Below are positions 13,381 to 22,155 of a stretch of DNA of 41,690 bases, piece by piece. Where the stretch lies: contig NZ_BOMZ01000119.1 in the NCBI RefSeq assembly GCF_016862455.1, positions 1 to 41,690 of the forward strand, in the 5' to 3' direction. The stretch comes from Actinoplanes utahensis (lineage in GTDB: Bacteria > Actinomycetota > Actinomycetes > Mycobacteriales > Micromonosporaceae). The notes under the pieces were generated by a model. That model did no database searches. It had not been told where the DNA came from and saw nothing but the letters and a program-made list of their open reading frames with translations. How positions within the stretch are numbered: position 1 is the stretch's first letter; each line of letters begins with the position of its first letter. The translations under genes and the position numbers were made by a program.

Positions 13381-15762
13381 GTGCCCGACGATTCGACTCC
13401 TTCGCTGGACACGCCTGCCGGTGCCGACCCGGCGCAGGCGGCCGCTGCCCGGCACACCGAGCTCGCTGACGAGATCCGCGAGCATCAGCATCGTTATTAC
13501 GAGCTTGATGCGCCGACGGTGTCGGATGCGGAGTTCGACCGGCTGCTGCGGGAGCTGGAGGGCCTGGAGGAGCGGTTCCCCGAGCTGCGCACGCCCGAGT
13601 CGCCGACGCAGCGGGTCGGTGGCAAGGTCTCCGGCGACTTCCCCACGGTCGAGCACATCGAGCGGATGATGTCGCTGGACAACGTGTTCAACCTCGACCA
13701 ACTGGCGGTCTGGGCCGAGCGGACCGAGCGGGACGCGGGCGGCCCGGTCCGGTTCCTGTGCGAGCTCAAGATCGACGGTCTGGCCATCAACCTGACCTAT
13801 GAGAAGGGCCGTCTCGTTCGCGGCGTCACCCGCGGCACCGGGCGGGCCGGCGACGACGTCACCCCCAACGTGCGGACCATCCGCGACATCCCGGAGCAGC
13901 TCACCGGCGACGACGTGCCCGACCTGGTCGAGGTGCGGGGCGAGATCTACTTCCCGGCCGAGGCGTTCGCGGCGCTCAACGCGATGCTGGTCGAGCAGGG
14001 CAAACCGACGTACATGAATCCGCGTAACGCCGCCTCCGGCAGCCTGCGCCAGAAGGATCCACGGGTCACCGCCGCGCGCGGGCTGGGCATGGTGGTGCAC
14101 GGGCTGGGCGCGCGGGAGGGCTTCAGCCCGGCCTCCCAGTCGGCGGCCTATGCGGCGATGAAGGCGTGGGGTCTGCCGGTCAGCGAGCGGTGGCGGCTGG
14201 TCGACGATCTGGCCGGGGTGCGCGAGTTCATCGATCACTACGGCAAGCACCGGCACGACGTCGAGCACGACATCGACGGCGTGGTGGTCAAGGTCGACGA
14301 CGTGGCCATCCAGGGCCGGCTCGGTTCGACCAGCCGGGCGCCGCGGTGGGCGATCGCCTTCAAATATCCGCCCGAGGAGGTCACCACCAAGCTCCTCGAC
14401 ATCCAGGTCAACGTCGGGCGCACCGGCCGGGTTACCCCCTATGCGGTGGTGCAGCCGGTGACGGTGGCCGGGTCCGAGGTCGAGTTCGCGACCCTGCACA
14501 ACGCGCAGGAGGTCGTTCGCAAGGGCGTGCTGATCGGCGACACGGTGGTGCTGCGCAAGGCCGGTGACGTCATCCCGGAGATCCTCGGCCCGGTGCTCGA
14601 TCTGCGGCCGGCGGACGCGCGGGCGTTCGTGATGCCGACCGAGTGTCCCGACTGCGGCACGCCGCTCGCCCCCGCCAAAGAGGGCGACATCGACATCCGG
14701 TGTCCCAATTCGCGGTTCTGCCTCGGCCAGCGTCGCGAGCGCCTGGCCTACATCGGTGCGCGAGCGGTGCTCGACATCGACGCCCTCGGCGAGAAATCGG
14801 CGCGGGCGCTGATCGACTCCGGAGTGATCGCCGACGAGGGTGATCTGTTCGCGCTCACCGAGGAGGATCTGCTCCGAGTTCCGTTCTTCGTGAGGAAGGA
14901 CGGGACGCTCGGGGCCAACGCGGCGAAGATGCTGCAGAGCCTGGCGGAGGCGAAGACGCGGCCGCTCGCCCGGATTCTGCGGGCCCTGTCGATCCGGCAC
15001 GTCGGCCCGGACGCGTCCGGCGCGCTGGCTCAGGAGTTCGGCTCGATGGAGGCGATCGAGGCGGTCGTCGCTCAGACCTCGGCGGCCCCGATCACCTCCC
15101 CGTCCTCCTCCCCAGCGGACCCCTCGCCCTCCGCCTCGGATGAGCCGTCGATGGCGCCCGGGTCTGCGCCGCCCGCCGGCTCACCCGTTCCTTCCTCGCC
15201 GTCGCCGGACTCCGGGGAGCGGGCGGAGCCGACGGTCCCGGATGAGCCGGCGGGCTCGGAGATCGTCGGCGAGCCGGCGGCCGCGGGCGATGCCGATGAT
15301 GAGACGCCGGCCGCCGGGAAACGGAGGGTCAAGGAGGTCGATCCGCTCGCGGCGGTGGAGAAGGTCGGGCCGACCATCGCGGAGAGTCTGCGGGAGTGGT
15401 TCGCCGTCGACTGGCACCGGGAGATCGTCGAGAAATGGCGGGCGGCCGGAGTGAAGATGGCCGACGAGCGGGTGGAGACCGGGCCGCGGACGCTCGATGG
15501 GCTGTCCGTGGTGGTCACCGGCACGCTGGCCGGTTATACCCGGGACAAGGCGGCTGCGGAGATCACCAATCGGGGCGGCAAGGTGAGCGGTTCGGTGTCG
15601 AAGAAGACCGGGTTCGTGGTGGTCGGTGACAACCCCGGCAGTAAGTACGACAAGGCGATCGCGCTCAAGGTGCCGGTGTTGGACGAGGCTGGTTTCGGGG
15701 TGCTGCTGGCCGACGGGCCGGTGGCGGCCCGCGCGGTGGCGGAGACCACTCCGGAGAGCTGA
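13381..15762 (+). CDS. ligA: NAD+-dependent DNA ligase LigA
   Basis: 793-aa NAD+-dependent ligase that seals nicks in replication and repair. Order of domains: Ia (REHQHRYYELDAPTVSDAEFD), adenylation domain with active-site Lys130 in CELKIDGLAI, OB fold, zinc finger (CPDCG ... RCPNSRFC), helix-hairpin-helix domain and C-terminal BRCT (LDGLSVVVTGTL ... KKTGFVVVGDNPGSKYDKA). The GTG at 13381 is chosen because GGAGG lies five bases upstream; an ATG at 13327 lacks a site. Bacterial LigA is usually about 670-720 aa. The excess is mainly a Ser/Pro/Glu-rich insertion at about residues 566-648, inside the HhH domain between EAIEAVVAQTS and KEVDPLAAVEKVGPTIAESL. Confidence 0.96.
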   Translation: MPDDSTPSLDTPAGADPAQAAAARHTELADEIREHQHRYYELDAPTVSDAEFDRLLRELEGLEERFPELRTPESPTQRVGGKVSGDFPTVEHIERMMSLDNVFNLDQLAVWAERTERDAGGPVRFLCELKIDGLAINLTYEKGRLVRGVTRGTGRAGDDVTPNVRTIRDIPEQLTGDDVPDLVEVRGEIYFPAEAFAALNAMLVEQGKPTYMNPRNAASGSLRQKDPRVTAARGLGMVVHGLGAREGFSPASQSAAYAAMKAWGLPVSERWRLVDDLAGVREFIDHYGKHRHDVEHDIDGVVVKVDDVAIQGRLGSTSRAPRWAIAFKYPPEEVTTKLLDIQVNVGRTGRVTPYAVVQPVTVAGSEVEFATLHNAQEVVRKGVLIGDTVVLRKAGDVIPEILGPVLDLRPADARAFVMPTECPDCGTPLAPAKEGDIDIRCPNSRFCLGQRRERLAYIGARAVLDIDALGEKSARALIDSGVIADEGDLFALTEEDLLRVPFFVRKDGTLGANAAKMLQSLAEAKTRPLARILRALSIRHVGPDASGALAQEFGSMEAIEAVVAQTSAAPITSPSSSPADPSPSASDEPSMAPGSAPPAGSPVPSSPSPDSGERAEPTVPDEPAGSEIVGEPAAAGDADDETPAAGKRRVKEVDPLAAVEKVGPTIAESLREWFAVDWHREIVEKWRAAGVKMADERVETGPRTLDGLSVVVTGTLAGYTRDKAAAEITNRGGKVSGSVSKKTGFVVVGDNPGSKYDKAIALKVPVLDEAGFGVLLADGPVAARAVAETTPES

Positions 15763-15932
15763 CCGGGAGTGGGTTCGCGGGTGGGCCGCGGTCACCCGGG
15801 AGGATGAAACGTGGGAGATCGTACGTTCAGGAGTATATGAGCGAGTAGCAACGTTTAGGTGCTTTAGGGCAAAAAGCGCCATATGGATCTATGGTGTATG
15901 CGACCGGTGATCGAGGCCATCGTGGAGGTCGC
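15763..15932. promoter_or_regulatory. A+T-rich upstream region of the GGDEF-EAL gene
   Basis: Between ligA and the GGDEF-EAL gene, bases about 15800-15900 are clearly richer in A+T than the surroundings. They hold two direct TTTAGG hexamers nine bases apart (15854-15859 and 15863-15868), three ACGT-centred sites, and GGGCAAAAAGCGCC just before the gene. Such composition marks a promoter or a binding region. I could not fit it to a known sigma factor consensus or riboswitch. Confidence 0.45.
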
Positions 15933-18110
15933 ATGGATGCCGCTCGCCCGCGGACGGCCGTCTCGCGGCACCGCCGGACAGCCGTCCTCTCCACCGTGTC
16001 GGCGGGGATCGCCGCCGCCGTCCTGCTCTGGTCCGGTGGTGCGCTGCCGCCCGCGTTCTGGGTGATGGCGGTGCTCGCCGTGGTGGCCGACGTCCGGCCC
16101 TATCTGGTGCCGGGCCGCCGAGCCAGCGCGGTGATCCTGCCGTCGATCTGCTTCACCTTCGCGGTGGCGCTGGCCTGGGGAGCGGCTCCGGCGTGCGCGG
16201 TCCAGGTGGTCGCCGTGGCGGTGGCGGGGGTGCGGATGCGGCACTCGGTACGCCGTACCCTGCACCTCGCTCTGCAGCACGCCGCGGCGCTGATCGCCGC
16301 GGCGACCGTCGCGGGTCTCGCGTCCCCACGCCTCGGCGGCAGTCTCGAGGGAGCCCCGGCCGGTGGTGACGGCGGCCCGGCCGGTGGGGACCGGAGCGGC
16401 CTGAGCGGCGGGTGGGACGGCGGCGAGGGCGGCCTCCTCGGTGCGATCGGTGGGGGGCCGGAGTGGTGGGACGCGGTCGTCATCTGCGCCGCGGCGCTCG
16501 CCTGGATCGGTGGGCGGTACGCGGTCGCGGCCCTGGTCCGCGGGCTCACCACCGATGGGCGCACCCCGGCACGGCGGCGTCGAGGGCGGGCCGATCTGCT
16601 GGCCACCGCCGCGTTGCTGCTGCTCGGGCCGGTGGTGCTGGTCGCCGCCCGGGTCAGTCCGGCGCTGCTGCCGCTCGCCCTGCTGGCGCTGCACGCCGTG
16701 CACCGGATGGTCCGCTGGGCGGGTGAGTCCGAGCGGGCCGCCCGCTTCGACGCGCTGACCGGGCTGCCGAACCGGCGCAGTCTGCAGGTGGCGATGTCGG
16801 AGCGGGCGCCGGATCGGCGGCGGGCTCTGCTGCTGCTCGATCTGGACCGGTTCCGGACGGTCAACGACGCGCTCGGTCACGGCGCCGGCGACCGGCTGCT
16901 GACCCGGGTCGCGGACCGGCTGACGTCGGTGGTTCCGGCGCACGACATGGTGGTCCGGCTGGGAGGCGACGAGTTCGCGGTGCTGGCCACCCGGGTCGAG
17001 GACCCGGCGTCGGCCCGGCGCATCGCCGAGCACCTGACCGAGGCGCTGAGCCGCCCGTTCCCGCTGGACGGCACCCCGGTCGAGTTGAGCGCGTCGATCG
17101 GGATAGCGCTGCAGTCCGGCCGCCGGGACGGCAGCACCCTGCTGCGCGAGGCCGAGTCCGCGATGTACGAGGCGAAGCAGCGCGGCGATCAGGTCGCGGT
17201 GCACGGGCCGGACGCCGCCGGGCTCACCCCGGACCGGCTGACCCTGGTCGCCGACCTGCGGACCGCGTTGCGCCGGGAGCCGCCGGACGACGGGATAGTC
17301 CTCTACTACCAGCCGCAGATCGCGATCGCGACCGGCGAGGTGGCCGGAGTGGAGGCGCTGCTGCGCTGGCGGCACCCGCGGCGGGGCACGGTCGGGCCGG
17401 AGGAACTGCTCCGGGCGGCCGAGCCGACGCCGGTGATGCGGCTGCTCACCGCGCGGGTGCTGGAGGAGGTGGTGGTGCAGCTGGCGGCGTGGCGCGACGA
17501 GGGCGCCCCGCTGCGGGCGGCGGTCAACGTCAGCGCCCGCGACCTGCATGCCGGGGACATCGCGGACCGGGTGGGTGATCTTCTGGAGCGGTACGGCGTA
17601 CCCCCGCGGCTCCTGCAGTTGGAGATCACCGAGAGTGCGCTGATGGCCGATCCGCACCGCGTCCTGGAGACCACCACGCGGCTGAGCCGGATGGGGGTGG
17701 CGATCTCGCTCGACGACTTCGGCACCGGGTACTCGTCGTTGCAGCATCTGCGGCGGCTGCCACTGGCCGAGGTCAAGATCGACCGCTCGTTCGTGCTGGG
17801 CATGGCGACCGACCCGGGGGACGCGGCGATCGTACGGTCGGTGATCGGTCTCGCCGGGGATCTCGGTCTCCGGTCCGTCGCCGAGGGGGTGGAGGACGAG
17901 GTCACCTGGCGCCTGCTCGCGGCGGCCGGCTGCCACAGCGCGCAGGGCTGGTTCCACGCCCGCCCGATGCCCGCCGCCGATCTGAGGAAATGGCTGGCAC
18001 GGTACCGCCCGGTCCGACCCGGGAAACGCGGCGAAATAGACTCAGGCTTCGCACGTACTACGCCGAACAACGAGGGGGCAGGATGGCCGCCATCTCCCGC
18101 GAAGAGGTAG
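15933..18110 (+). CDS. Membrane-bound GGDEF-EAL protein (c-di-GMP cyclase/phosphodiesterase)
   Basis: 725 aa. The N-terminal 270 residues hold several hydrophobic segments (about 20-60, 75-105, 180-210, 220-245) interrupted by a Gly-rich loop. A GGDEF domain follows (FDALTGLPNRRSL, DLDRFRTVNDALGH, RLGGDEFAVL with GGDEF at 344-348), then an EAL domain (GVEALLRWRHP with EAL at 474-476, VNVSARDL, LEITESAL, DDFGTGYSSL, VKIDRSFV, AEGVED, QGWF). Both active sites look intact. The RxxD inhibitory site before GGDEF is absent (PAHD), so product inhibition is not expected. GGAGG sits four bases before the ATG. The 3' end overlaps gatC by 28 bp and carries the probable gatC promoter. Confidence 0.93.
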   Translation: MDAARPRTAVSRHRRTAVLSTVSAGIAAAVLLWSGGALPPAFWVMAVLAVVADVRPYLVPGRRASAVILPSICFTFAVALAWGAAPACAVQVVAVAVAGVRMRHSVRRTLHLALQHAAALIAAATVAGLASPRLGGSLEGAPAGGDGGPAGGDRSGLSGGWDGGEGGLLGAIGGGPEWWDAVVICAAALAWIGGRYAVAALVRGLTTDGRTPARRRRGRADLLATAALLLLGPVVLVAARVSPALLPLALLALHAVHRMVRWAGESERAARFDALTGLPNRRSLQVAMSERAPDRRRALLLLDLDRFRTVNDALGHGAGDRLLTRVADRLTSVVPAHDMVVRLGGDEFAVLATRVEDPASARRIAEHLTEALSRPFPLDGTPVELSASIGIALQSGRRDGSTLLREAESAMYEAKQRGDQVAVHGPDAAGLTPDRLTLVADLRTALRREPPDDGIVLYYQPQIAIATGEVAGVEALLRWRHPRRGTVGPEELLRAAEPTPVMRLLTARVLEEVVVQLAAWRDEGAPLRAAVNVSARDLHAGDIADRVGDLLERYGVPPRLLQLEITESALMADPHRVLETTTRLSRMGVAISLDDFGTGYSSLQHLRRLPLAEVKIDRSFVLGMATDPGDAAIVRSVIGLAGDLGLRSVAEGVEDEVTWRLLAAAGCHSAQGWFHARPMPAADLRKWLARYRPVRPGKRGEIDSGFARTTPNNEGAGWPPSPAKR
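18037..18042 (+). promoter_or_regulatory. -10 element (TAGACT) for gatCA inside the GGDEF-EAL gene
   Basis: TAGACT lies 40 bp before the gatC ATG, inside the last codons of the upstream gene. A start near 18049 would give a leader of about 34 nt that includes the GAGGGGG ribosome binding site. Confidence 0.45.
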
Positions 18111-18382
18111 CGCACCTGGCGCGCCTGTCGCGGCTCGCCGTGACCGAAGAGGAGCTGGATCGATTCGCGGGTCAGCTCGACGTGATCCTGCAGTCGGTCG
18201 CCCGGGTCGGTGAGGTGGCCGCGGAGGACATCCCGCCGACCTCGCACTCGGTTCCGCTGACCAACGTGTACCGCGACGACGTGCCGGTGCCGAGCCTGAC
18301 GCAGGACGAGGCGCTCTCCGGCGCTCCGGACGCGTACGAGGGCCGTTTCCGGGTGCCGCGCATCCTGGACGAGGAGGAGTGA
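18083..18382 (+). CDS. gatC: Asp/Glu-tRNA amidotransferase subunit C
   Basis: 99-aa subunit that clasps GatA and GatB in the amidotransferase converting Glu-tRNA(Gln) and Asp-tRNA(Asn) to Gln- and Asn-tRNA. Typical features: ISREEVAHLARLSRLAVTEEEL, LDVILQSVARVGEVAAEDIPPTSH and a C-terminal APDAYEGRFRVPRILDEEE. GAGGGGGC precedes the ATG at 18083. The start lies within the 3' end of the GGDEF-EAL gene (28-bp overlap, another frame), and the stop is two bases before the gatA ATG. Confidence 0.96.
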   Translation: MAAISREEVAHLARLSRLAVTEEELDRFAGQLDVILQSVARVGEVAAEDIPPTSHSVPLTNVYRDDVPVPSLTQDEALSGAPDAYEGRFRVPRILDEEE

Positions 18383-18384
18383 CC

Positions 18385-19848
18385 ATGAGTGACCTGACCA
18401 GGCTCTCCGCCTCCGCGCTGGCTTCGCTCATCGCCTCGCGTGAGGTCTCCGCCGTCGAGGTGGCCACCGCCCACCTGGACCGGATCGCCGCCGTCGACGA
18501 CCGCGTCAACGCCTTCCTGCACGTGGACCGCTCCGGGGCGCTGGAGGCGGCCGAGGCCGTCGACCGGGGCGAGATCACCGGGCCGCTCGCCGGTGTGCCG
18601 ATCGCGGTCAAGGACGTGGTGACCACCAAGGGCGTCCCGACCACCGCCGCCTCGAAGATCCTCGAGGGCTGGAAGCCGCCGTACGACGCGACGATCGTCG
18701 AGCGGCTGAAGCGGGCCGGCATGCCGATCCTCGGCAAGACCAACATGGACGAGTTCGCGATGGGCTCGTCGACGGAGTACAGCGCGTACGGCCCGACCAA
18801 CAACCCGTGGGACCTGGGCCGCATCCCGGGTGGCTCGGGTGGCGGTTCGGCGGCCGCGCTGGCGGCCTACGAGGCGCCGCTCGCGATCGGCACCGACACC
18901 GGCGGCTCGATCCGCCAGCCCGGCGCGGTCACCGGCACGGTCGGCGCCAAACCGACCTACGGCGGCACCTCGCGGTACGGCCTCATCGCGTTCTCCTCGT
19001 CGCTGGACACCCCCGGCCCGTGCGCCCGTACGGTCGAGGACACCGCCCTGCTGCACGCGGTGATCGCCGGCCACGACCCGCGCGACTCCACCTCGATCCA
19101 GCAGCCGGTGCCGGACGTCGTCGCCGCCGCCCGCCTGGGCGCGACCGGTGACCTGACCGGCGTCAAGCTGGGCCTGGTCAAGGAGTTCGCCGGCGACGGC
19201 TCCGAGCCCGGCGTCGTCGCCGCGTTCCGGGAGTCGGTGGAGGCCCTGGTCAAGCTGGGCGCCGAGATCGTCGAGGTGTCCTGCCCGCACTTCCAGTACG
19301 CGCTGCCCGCCTACTACCTGATCGCCCCGAGCGAGGCCTCGTCGAACCTGGCCCGCTTCGACGGCGTGCGGTATGGCCTGCGCACCGGAGACGACGGCAG
19401 CCGTTCGCTCGAGGAGGTCATGTCGCTGACCCGGGAGGCCGGTTTCGGTCCCGAGGTGAAGCGCCGGATCATCATCGGCACGTACGCGCTGTCCAGCGGC
19501 TACTACGACGCCTACTACGGCCAGGCGCAGAAGGTCCGCACCCTGATCACCCGCGACTTCCAGGCCGCGTTCGAGCAGGTCGACGTGCTGATCTCGCCGA
19601 CCACCCCGTTCGTGGCGTTCCCGTTCGGCTCGCGGACCAGCGACCCGTACCAGATGTACCTGGCCGACCTGTTCACCATCCCGACGAACCTGTACGGCGG
19701 CCCGGCCATCTCGGTCCCGTGCGGTCTCTCCGAGGGCCTGCCGGTCGGCTTCCAGATCATGGCCCCGACCATGGCCGACGACCGGATGTACCGGGTCGCC
19801 GCCGCCCTGGAGTCGGCCGTCGGCACGTTCACCCCGCCGGCTCTCTGA
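18385..19848 (+). CDS. gatA: Asp/Glu-tRNA amidotransferase subunit A
   Basis: 487-aa amidase subunit that releases ammonia from glutamine. The amidase-signature catalytic triad is present: Lys76 (IAVKDVVTT), cis-Ser151 (GGSGGGSAAAL) and nucleophile Ser175 (GTDTGGSIRQP), spaced as in S. aureus GatA. The ATG at 18385 has GGAGGAG five bases upstream; a GTG two codons earlier overlaps the gatC stop. In most actinobacteria gatB follows directly; here it lies 6.2 kb further on, beyond a minus-strand block. A strong stem-loop follows the gene. Confidence 0.97.
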   Translation: MSDLTRLSASALASLIASREVSAVEVATAHLDRIAAVDDRVNAFLHVDRSGALEAAEAVDRGEITGPLAGVPIAVKDVVTTKGVPTTAASKILEGWKPPYDATIVERLKRAGMPILGKTNMDEFAMGSSTEYSAYGPTNNPWDLGRIPGGSGGGSAAALAAYEAPLAIGTDTGGSIRQPGAVTGTVGAKPTYGGTSRYGLIAFSSSLDTPGPCARTVEDTALLHAVIAGHDPRDSTSIQQPVPDVVAAARLGATGDLTGVKLGLVKEFAGDGSEPGVVAAFRESVEALVKLGAEIVEVSCPHFQYALPAYYLIAPSEASSNLARFDGVRYGLRTGDDGSRSLEEVMSLTREAGFGPEVKRRIIIGTYALSSGYYDAYYGQAQKVRTLITRDFQAAFEQVDVLISPTTPFVAFPFGSRTSDPYQMYLADLFTIPTNLYGGPAISVPCGLSEGLPVGFQIMAPTMADDRMYRVAAALESAVGTFTPPAL

Positions 19849-19854
19849 GTTTGT

Positions 19855-19884
19855 GGGGAAGGGGGCCCGCGGGTCCCCTTCCCC
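19855..19884. terminator. Bidirectional terminator between gatA and the M1 peptidase gene
   Basis: Perfect 10-bp arms GGGGAAGGGG (19855-19864) and CCCCTTCCCC (19875-19884), with a small CCCGCGGG palindrome in the loop. It sits between two convergent genes ending at 19848 and 19889. Confidence 0.75.
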
Positions 19885-19888
19885 GGGC

Positions 19889-21337
19889 TCAGGCGGGTGT
19901 CCTCGGCGAGTCCAGCCAGGTGTCGATCAGCTTGGTGAAGTCCTTGCCGGTCTGCTTGTCGACGAAGGCGATGAAGCCGGCCCGGTCCTGGTTGGTGTTC
20001 CGGTTGTCCCGCGCCCACGCGGTGGCCAGCGCGAAGAACGCCTTGTCACCGAGCGCGTCGTTCAGCTCCTTCAGCATCGCGGCCGGGCAGATGTAGACGT
20101 TGCTCTCGGCGAACGTGCCCGCCTTCGGCTTCCCGGGCGGCCCCACCTCGGCCCGCAGTTCGGCGTCGGCCTCGCGCAGGTACGACTCCAGCTGGGCGTC
20201 GGTCGCCTTCTCCTGCTCCTGCTGGTAGAGCAGCTCGAAGTACATCGCGAAGCCCTCGCTGAGCCACAGGTCGGTCCACGTCTTCGGGGTGACCGTGTTA
20301 CCGAACCACTGGTGGGCGTACTCGTGGACGAGCACCTGCTCGAAGTAGGCGATCTCCTTCGCGGGGATGGTCTTGCGGCCCATGCTCAGCATCTGCTGGG
20401 TCTCCATGGCCGAGATCGAGCCGTTCATCAGGGCGCCCGCGGTGGGATAGGGATAGGTGCCGAGCCGCTTCTCCAGCCAGGTGATCATCGCCGGGGACTT
20501 GCGCAGCGCCGGCAGCCACACGTCGTCGGCGCCCGGCAGCACGAAGTAGGTCAGCTTCATCCCGTGCGGGCCCGCCTGCTCCACCTTGCGGTAGCGGTCG
20601 ACGGAGAGGGTCGCCACGTACGCCGCCACCGGATCGGTGCTCGTGTAGTGGTAGGTGTTGCCCTCCACCGGGCCCGGCGTGCCGTGCCCGGCCGCCATCC
20701 AGCCCTTCGGCACGGTCACCGCCATGTCGTAGAGCGCCTCGTCGGACGGATGCTCGTTGGCCGGGTACCAGGTCAGGGCGCCCCACGGCTCCTGCATCGT
20801 CCACAGGGCCCCGCTCTTCTCCGCACGCATGCCGATGCCCTCGGAGGCGTCGCCGCGGTTCGACGGGATCGCCACCTGCTTGGGAGTGCCGTGGTACGCG
20901 ACGGTCAGGGTCACCGGCTCGTCCGCGACGACCGGAGTGGGCACGACCAGCTTCGCCTTCTCGACGGTCCCGGTGGCGGCCTTGCCGTCGACGGTCACCT
21001 TGTCGACGGTGAGCCCGGTGAAGTCGAGCGTGATCCGCGGAGCGTCGGTGACCGGCCGGATCCGCAGGGTCGCGACCCCGGTGAGGATCTTGCCGGCGGG
21101 CTGCCAGTCCAGCTCCAGCCCGTAGTGCAGGACGTCCAGCCCGGCGTTGCCCTTCTCCGGGTAGAGCGGGTCGGTGACCGGCGTGGACCGGCCCGCCGCC
21201 CAGACGCCGTAGTCGGTGCCGGCCGCGCGGGAGGCGGTGGGCGCGGCGGTGGACGGCGCGGGGGCGGGTGGGGACGACGTGCAAGCGGTGGTGAGAACCG
21301 TCGAGGCGAGCGCGGCGACGGCCAGGGTGCGGCGCAT
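19889..21337 (-). CDS. M1 family metallopeptidase, predicted lipoprotein
   Basis: 482-aa zinc aminopeptidase of family M1, exported. The N-terminus is a lipoprotein-type signal peptide (MRRTLAVAALASTVLTTAC, Cys19), followed by a Pro/Ala/Ser linker. The beta-rich N-domain leads to the catalytic domain with HEYAH at 338-342 and the third zinc ligand Glu361 (WLSEGFAMYFE), the HExxH-x18-E pattern. The usual GAMEN exopeptidase motif appears as ISAMETQQ, so N-terminal residue recognition may differ. The protein stops soon after the catalytic domain and lacks the large C-terminal domain of PepN. A GTG at 21352 is an alternative start. It lies 26 bp after the SPFH-like gene on the same strand and may be co-transcribed, although its function gives no obvious link. 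Confidence 0.9.
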   Translation of the reverse strand: MRRTLAVAALASTVLTTACTSSPPAPAPSTAAPTASRAAGTDYGVWAAGRSTPVTDPLYPEKGNAGLDVLHYGLELDWQPAGKILTGVATLRIRPVTDAPRITLDFTGLTVDKVTVDGKAATGTVEKAKLVVPTPVVADEPVTLTVAYHGTPKQVAIPSNRGDASEGIGMRAEKSGALWTMQEPWGALTWYPANEHPSDEALYDMAVTVPKGWMAAGHGTPGPVEGNTYHYTSTDPVAAYVATLSVDRYRKVEQAGPHGMKLTYFVLPGADDVWLPALRKSPAMITWLEKRLGTYPYPTAGALMNGSISAMETQQMLSMGRKTIPAKEIAYFEQVLVHEYAHQWFGNTVTPKTWTDLWLSEGFAMYFELLYQQEQEKATDAQLESYLREADAELRAEVGPPGKPKAGTFAESNVYICPAAMLKELNDALGDKAFFALATAWARDNRNTNQDRAGFIAFVDKQTGKDFTKLIDTWLDSPRTPA

Positions 21338-21363
21338 CCGCGCACCGTACACCGAGATCGATC

Positions 21364-22155
21364 TTATTGACTCCTTTCGTCCCGGGCCGCGTTGCCGTCT
21401 ATCAGCCGCGCCCGATCGGCGAGATCCCCCAGCTTGTGCTCGGTGAAGATGCGATGGAGCTGATGCTCGAGAAGGTAGCGAGCGGACGGGTTCGCCCGGC
21501 GCTCGAACTCCGCGAAGATCTCGTCCCAGCTGTCGCCGTTGCTCTCCCGTACCTCCTGACGGTGGCCCGTCAGATCCGCGCGGAGCTCCTGGAAGGTGCG
21601 TGCGATTTCCGGAAGCTGACGAACCGCGTCCGGATTCTGACGGAACCACCATGCCGTGGCCTTCGTGGGATCGTCGATCATCCGGCTCAGGTAGGCGATC
21701 TCCGCCTCCTCCGTCTCGCGTTCCCACACCCGTAGGGTTTCCGACCGGCGAAGCTCCTCGTAGCGCCGGATCACCTCGATGTGCTGGGTGGCGGCGTAGA
21801 CCCCGAGACAACCGGCCCAGGCGACCACTCCGGTGGATTCGACCTCGTCCTCCCCGTTCAGGGCGACCTCGAGCTCCCGGCGGACCCGCTTGGCCTCGGT
21901 GATCGGATACTGGCGGGCGATCCGGCGGACCCGGCGATCGATGCCGGTCTGGGCGATGAGGAACGGATCGGGTACGGAGACACCCTCCCCTGTCCAGTAG
22001 CGCACCACCAGATGCACCTCGAACGGGAAGTGGTCGTCGCGGCTGGCCGGACGGATGACGAGATTGGGACTCGGGGCCGGAGCCGGTACGGCGTCGAACG
22101 GAACAGCTGGACGCTCCGGAGGACCATCCATCGAGCGTTGCCACCAGCGAAACAT
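21364..22155 (-). CDS. SPFH-like protein of the cyclase/STAND operon (function unknown)
   Basis: 263 aa, no membrane segment. After a Pro-rich N-terminus, residues about 30-160 alternate beta strands and helices (FPFEVHLVVRYW, DPFLIAQTGIDRRVRRIARQYP, then VVAWAGCLGVYAATQHIEVIRRYEELRR), a pattern that resembles the SPFH/band-7 fold. The second half is helical and highly charged (LRVWERETEEAEIAYLSRMI, WWFRQNPDAV, EIFAEFERR) and could form coiled coils. I have no firm family assignment; the SPFH reading rests on pattern only. The ATG directly follows the TAA of the STAND-like gene (TAAATG), so it belongs to the same operon and probably assembles with its products. Confidence 0.6.
   Translation of the reverse strand: MFRWWQRSMDGPPERPAVPFDAVPAPAPSPNLVIRPASRDDHFPFEVHLVVRYWTGEGVSVPDPFLIAQTGIDRRVRRIARQYPITEAKRVRRELEVALNGEDEVESTGVVAWAGCLGVYAATQHIEVIRRYEELRRSETLRVWERETEEAEIAYLSRMIDDPTKATAWWFRQNPDAVRQLPEIARTFQELRADLTGHRQEVRESNGDSWDEIFAEFERRANPSARYLLEHQLHRIFTEHKLGDLADRARLIDGNAARDERSQ

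Noticed and set aside
15840..15900. c-di-GMP riboswitch (GEMM) before the GGDEF-EAL gene, suggested by a GGGCAAA stretch.
   Set aside because: The other conserved GEMM elements and pairing arms are not present.
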